From an uncultured Eubacteriales bacterium (GTDB taxonomy: Bacteria; Bacillota; Clostridia; Oscillospirales; Oscillospiraceae): a DNA stretch of 25,505 nt. Below are positions 23,726 to 25,505 of the stretch, piece after piece. The first letter of the stretch is position 1; every line of letters starts with the position of its first letter. A model generated the notes under the pieces. It had not been told where the DNA came from, made no database searches, and worked only from the letters and a program-made list of their open reading frames with translations. The translations under genes were made by a program, and so were the position numbers. Where the stretch lies: NCBI GenBank assembly GCA_900545805.1, contig URAL01000025.1, forward strand, positions 1-25,505, read 5' to 3'.

Positions 23726-24985
23726 TCACTTTTTTATCTCGTCCCAGTATTTTTTCGCGGTCTGCTCGAGCTTGGTGTCGCCGTATTCGTAGTAGTGTGC
23801 GCCCTTGAGCGCGTCGGGCAGATACTGCTGGCGAACCCAGTGATTGGGGAAGCTGTGCGGATATTTGTAGCCCTGCTCACGCTCAAAGCCCGTACCGTCG
23901 GCGTGAACGTTTTGCAGCTCGCGCGGCGGCGGACCGCTTTTCCCGGCGCGAACATCGGCTATGGCGGCGTCAATTGCCATGAGACCGCTGTTGGATTTCG
24001 GCGCGGTTGCAAGAAATATTGCGGCCTCGGCCAGTGGCAGCCGCGCCTCCGGCAGACCGAGCTGCAAGGCGGAATCGACGCAGGCCTTGACGATGGGCAC
24101 GGCCTGGGGATAGGCAAGGCCGATATCCTCGCTGGCCGAGCACAGTATCCTGCGGCACGCGCCGATAAGATCTCCGGCCTCCAGAAGCCGCGCAAGATAG
24201 TGCAGCGCAGCATCCGGATCCGAGCCGCGCAGCGACTTCATAAGCGCCGACAGCGCGTCGTAGTGCTCGTCACCGTCGCGGTCATAGCGCATCGAGCTTT
24301 TCTGGGTAACGGTCTTCGTATCGTCGAGGCTTATGCGCACCGTGCCGCCGTCGGTTTCGCCGGCCGTGAACAGCAGCTCCACGGCGTTTAATGCCTTGCG
24401 CACGTCGCCGCCGCAGGCCTGACTTATCCGCTGCACGACGCCGGGCTCAAGCTCCGGCGCTTTGCCCTCGCGCTCGGCGAGGATATTGAATGCACGCAAA
24501 ATGGCAGGCTCGGCCTCCTTCGGGGTCACGGGCTTGAACTCGAACACCGTCGAGCGGCTCAAAATGGCGCCGAACACGCAGAAATACGGATTCTCCGTCG
24601 TTGACGCGATGAGCGTGATGCGTCCGTCCTCTATAAACTCCAGCAGCGATTGCTGCTGCTTTTTGTTGAAATACTGTATCTCGTCGAGGTACAGCAGCAC
24701 GCCGCCGGGGGTCAGCAGCGTGTCGAGCTCAGCGATGATCTCCTTTATATCGGCAAGCCCGGCGGTCGTCGCGTTCAGCTTGCGCAGGGTGCGGTTCGTT
24801 TTTTCGGCGATAATGCGTGCGACGGTGGTCTTTCCCGTGCCCGACGGACCGTAGAATATCATGTTGGGTATGCTGCCGCTTTCGACTATGCGCCGCAGCA
24901 GGCCGCGCTGCCCGAGTATATGTCTTTGGCCGACAACATCATCGAGACTGTGCGGCCTTATTTCGTCTGCGAGAGGCTTGTACAT
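23726..24985 (-). CDS. rarA: Replication-associated recombination protein RarA (MgsA)
   Basis: The ATG at 24985 has GGAGG 7 nt upstream and gives 419 residues; an open frame runs on upstream but is antisense to nth. The AAA+ part shows LADEIRPHSLDDVVGQRHIL, Walker A GPSGTGKT (46-53), Walker B LLYLDEIQYFNKKQQ (Asp101, Glu102) and sensor 1 ASTTENP. The C-terminal part has the RarA clamp-loader-like and tetramer domains: QKSSMRYDRDGDEHYDALSALMKSLRGSD, ASEDIGLAYPQA and YKYPHSFPNHWVRQQYLP. RarA acts at stalled replication forks with SSB and recombination factors. It lies divergent to nth, a DNA repair gene. Confidence 0.96.
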   Translation of the reverse strand: MYKPLADEIRPHSLDDVVGQRHILGQRGLLRRIVESGSIPNMIFYGPSGTGKTTVARIIAEKTNRTLRKLNATTAGLADIKEIIAELDTLLTPGGVLLYLDEIQYFNKKQQQSLLEFIEDGRITLIASTTENPYFCVFGAILSRSTVFEFKPVTPKEAEPAILRAFNILAEREGKAPELEPGVVQRISQACGGDVRKALNAVELLFTAGETDGGTVRISLDDTKTVTQKSSMRYDRDGDEHYDALSALMKSLRGSDPDAALHYLARLLEAGDLIGACRRILCSASEDIGLAYPQAVPIVKACVDSALQLGLPEARLPLAEAAIFLATAPKSNSGLMAIDAAIADVRAGKSGPPPRELQNVHADGTGFEREQGYKYPHSFPNHWVRQQYLPDALKGAHYYEYGDTKLEQTAKKYWDEIKK

Positions 24986-25047
24986 TTGCGTTCCTCCGGA
25001 AAATGTTGAGATCGGTCGCATTTGCTGTGGCAATGCGGCCGAGGCTG

Positions 25048-25056
25048 TGTTAAAAT
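25048..25056 (+). promoter_or_regulatory. Extended -10 promoter of nth
   Basis: TAAAAT (25051-25056) preceded by TGT forms an extended -10 box; no good -35 is visible. The start codon at 25076 is 19 nt downstream. Confidence 0.45.
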
Positions 25057-25075
25057 ACCGTAAGAGGTGATGATT

Positions 25076-25505
25076 ATGCGCACAAAGCAGCAGGTTTCGG
25101 AGATAGTCCGACTGCTGGAGGAGGCTTATCCTCTGGCCGAATGTACGCTTGATTATAAGAAGGATTATGAGCTTTTGTTCTCTGTGCGCCTTGCTGCGCA
25201 GTGCACGGACGCACGCGTTAATGAGATAACGCCCGCGCTGTTTGCGCGCTTTCCGACGCTTGAGAGCTTTGCCGAGGCCGATGCCGGAGAGGTCGAGAGC
25301 TATGTCCGCTCCTGCGGCTTTTACAGAGCCAAGGCGCACGACATAGTGGGCGCTGCGCAGATGATAATGCGCGATTTCGGCGGCAGAGTGCCGGGGAATA
25401 TGGACGATCTTCTCAAGCTGCCCGGCGTAGGGCGCAAGACCGCAAATCTGATCCTCGGCGATATTTTCAAGGTGCCGGGCTCGACGGTCGTGGACACACA
25501 CTGCA
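25076..25505 (+). CDS. nth: Endonuclease III, N-terminal part (3' truncated by window edge)
   Basis: The ATG at 25076 lies 8 nt after AGAGG; the ATG at 25070 is in frame but too close. 143 residues are seen of a usual length of about 210. They show the endonuclease III pattern AAQCTDARVNEITP (40-53), the helix-hairpin-helix LPGVGRKTAN with catalytic Lys121, and VVDTH with catalytic Asp140. The C-terminal [4Fe-4S] loop should lie beyond the window. The enzyme removes oxidised pyrimidines and nicks the abasic site in base excision repair. It has Arg at SVRLAAQ where many homologues have Met, a minor point. Confidence 0.95.
   Translation, partial: MRTKQQVSEIVRLLEEAYPLAECTLDYKKDYELLFSVRLAAQCTDARVNEITPALFARFPTLESFAEADAGEVESYVRSCGFYRAKAHDIVGAAQMIMRDFGGRVPGNMDDLLKLPGVGRKTANLILGDIFKVPGSTVVDTHC

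Noticed and set aside
24986..25501. N-terminal extension of the rarA frame up to the window end
   Set aside because: The open frame continues but is antisense to endonuclease III. The ATG at 24985 has GGAGG and starts exactly at the RarA N terminus.

Overview
The window looks like chromosomal DNA from a GC-rich, spore-forming member of the Clostridia (Bacillota), possibly an Oscillospiraceae-type gut anaerobe. The evidence is a YpeB-type germination protein, a ClpC-family ATPase, an SLH-domain exoprotein together with a CsaB-type pyruvyltransferase, DUF951 and CD1247-type small proteins, an EF-P gene next to an M24 aminopeptidase, strong AGGAGG-type ribosome binding sites, and no prophage, plasmid or transposase gene. 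The taxonomic call is an inference from gene content.

Layout. 1-3.5 kb: 3' part of ypeB (+), a ZIP metal transporter (-), a lipoprotein (+) and a membrane-anchored protein of unknown function (-). 3.6-5.9 kb: a secreted 5'-nucleotidase carrying three SLH domains. 6.1-9.15 kb (-): an operon of a glycosyltransferase-CsaB fusion, a PurN-like protein that has lost its catalytic triad, and a small heavy-metal-binding (HMA) protein. 9.24-15.2 kb (+): a tightly packed six-gene run (histidine phosphatase-GNAT fusion, metallophosphoesterase, YgiQ radical SAM protein, PPC/DUF296 protein, DUF1294 protein, YeiH-type transporter), then a scrap of an alpha/beta hydrolase. 15.65-18.4 kb (-): a ClpC lacking the middle domain, then a hotdog thioesterase. 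18.5-19.5 kb (+): a 2[4Fe-4S] ferredoxin and a TetR regulator. 19.6-23.5 kb (+): an RsiV/DUF3298-like lipoprotein, an M24 peptidase, a small membrane protein, EF-P and a CD1247-type protein. 23.5-25.0 kb (-): RarA and DUF951. From 25.08 kb (+): the 5' part of endonuclease III, which runs off the end.

The CsaB half of the fusion is expected to pyruvylate a secondary cell-wall polymer. That polymer is the usual anchor for SLH domains, such as those on the nucleotidase encoded 3 kb away, so the two genes probably serve the same surface system.

The most unusual signal is not a gene. A family of intergenic elements with imperfect terminal inverted repeats (ends like TTTTTAGAGGCGCATTGACG) fills four of the five convergent intergenic gaps (808-993, about 2745-2902, about 5918-6110 and 15307-15603). 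Another copy lies at about 22775-22985 and a collapsed 32-bp remnant at 18796-18827. The ends lie directly on gene 3' ends and supply the last codons and the stop: ypeB ends FLEAN-stop, the ZIP gene FLVAN-stop and the hydrolase scrap FLQAH-stop, all read in the same frame of the repeat. No tRNA, rRNA, CRISPR array or riboswitch was recognised.
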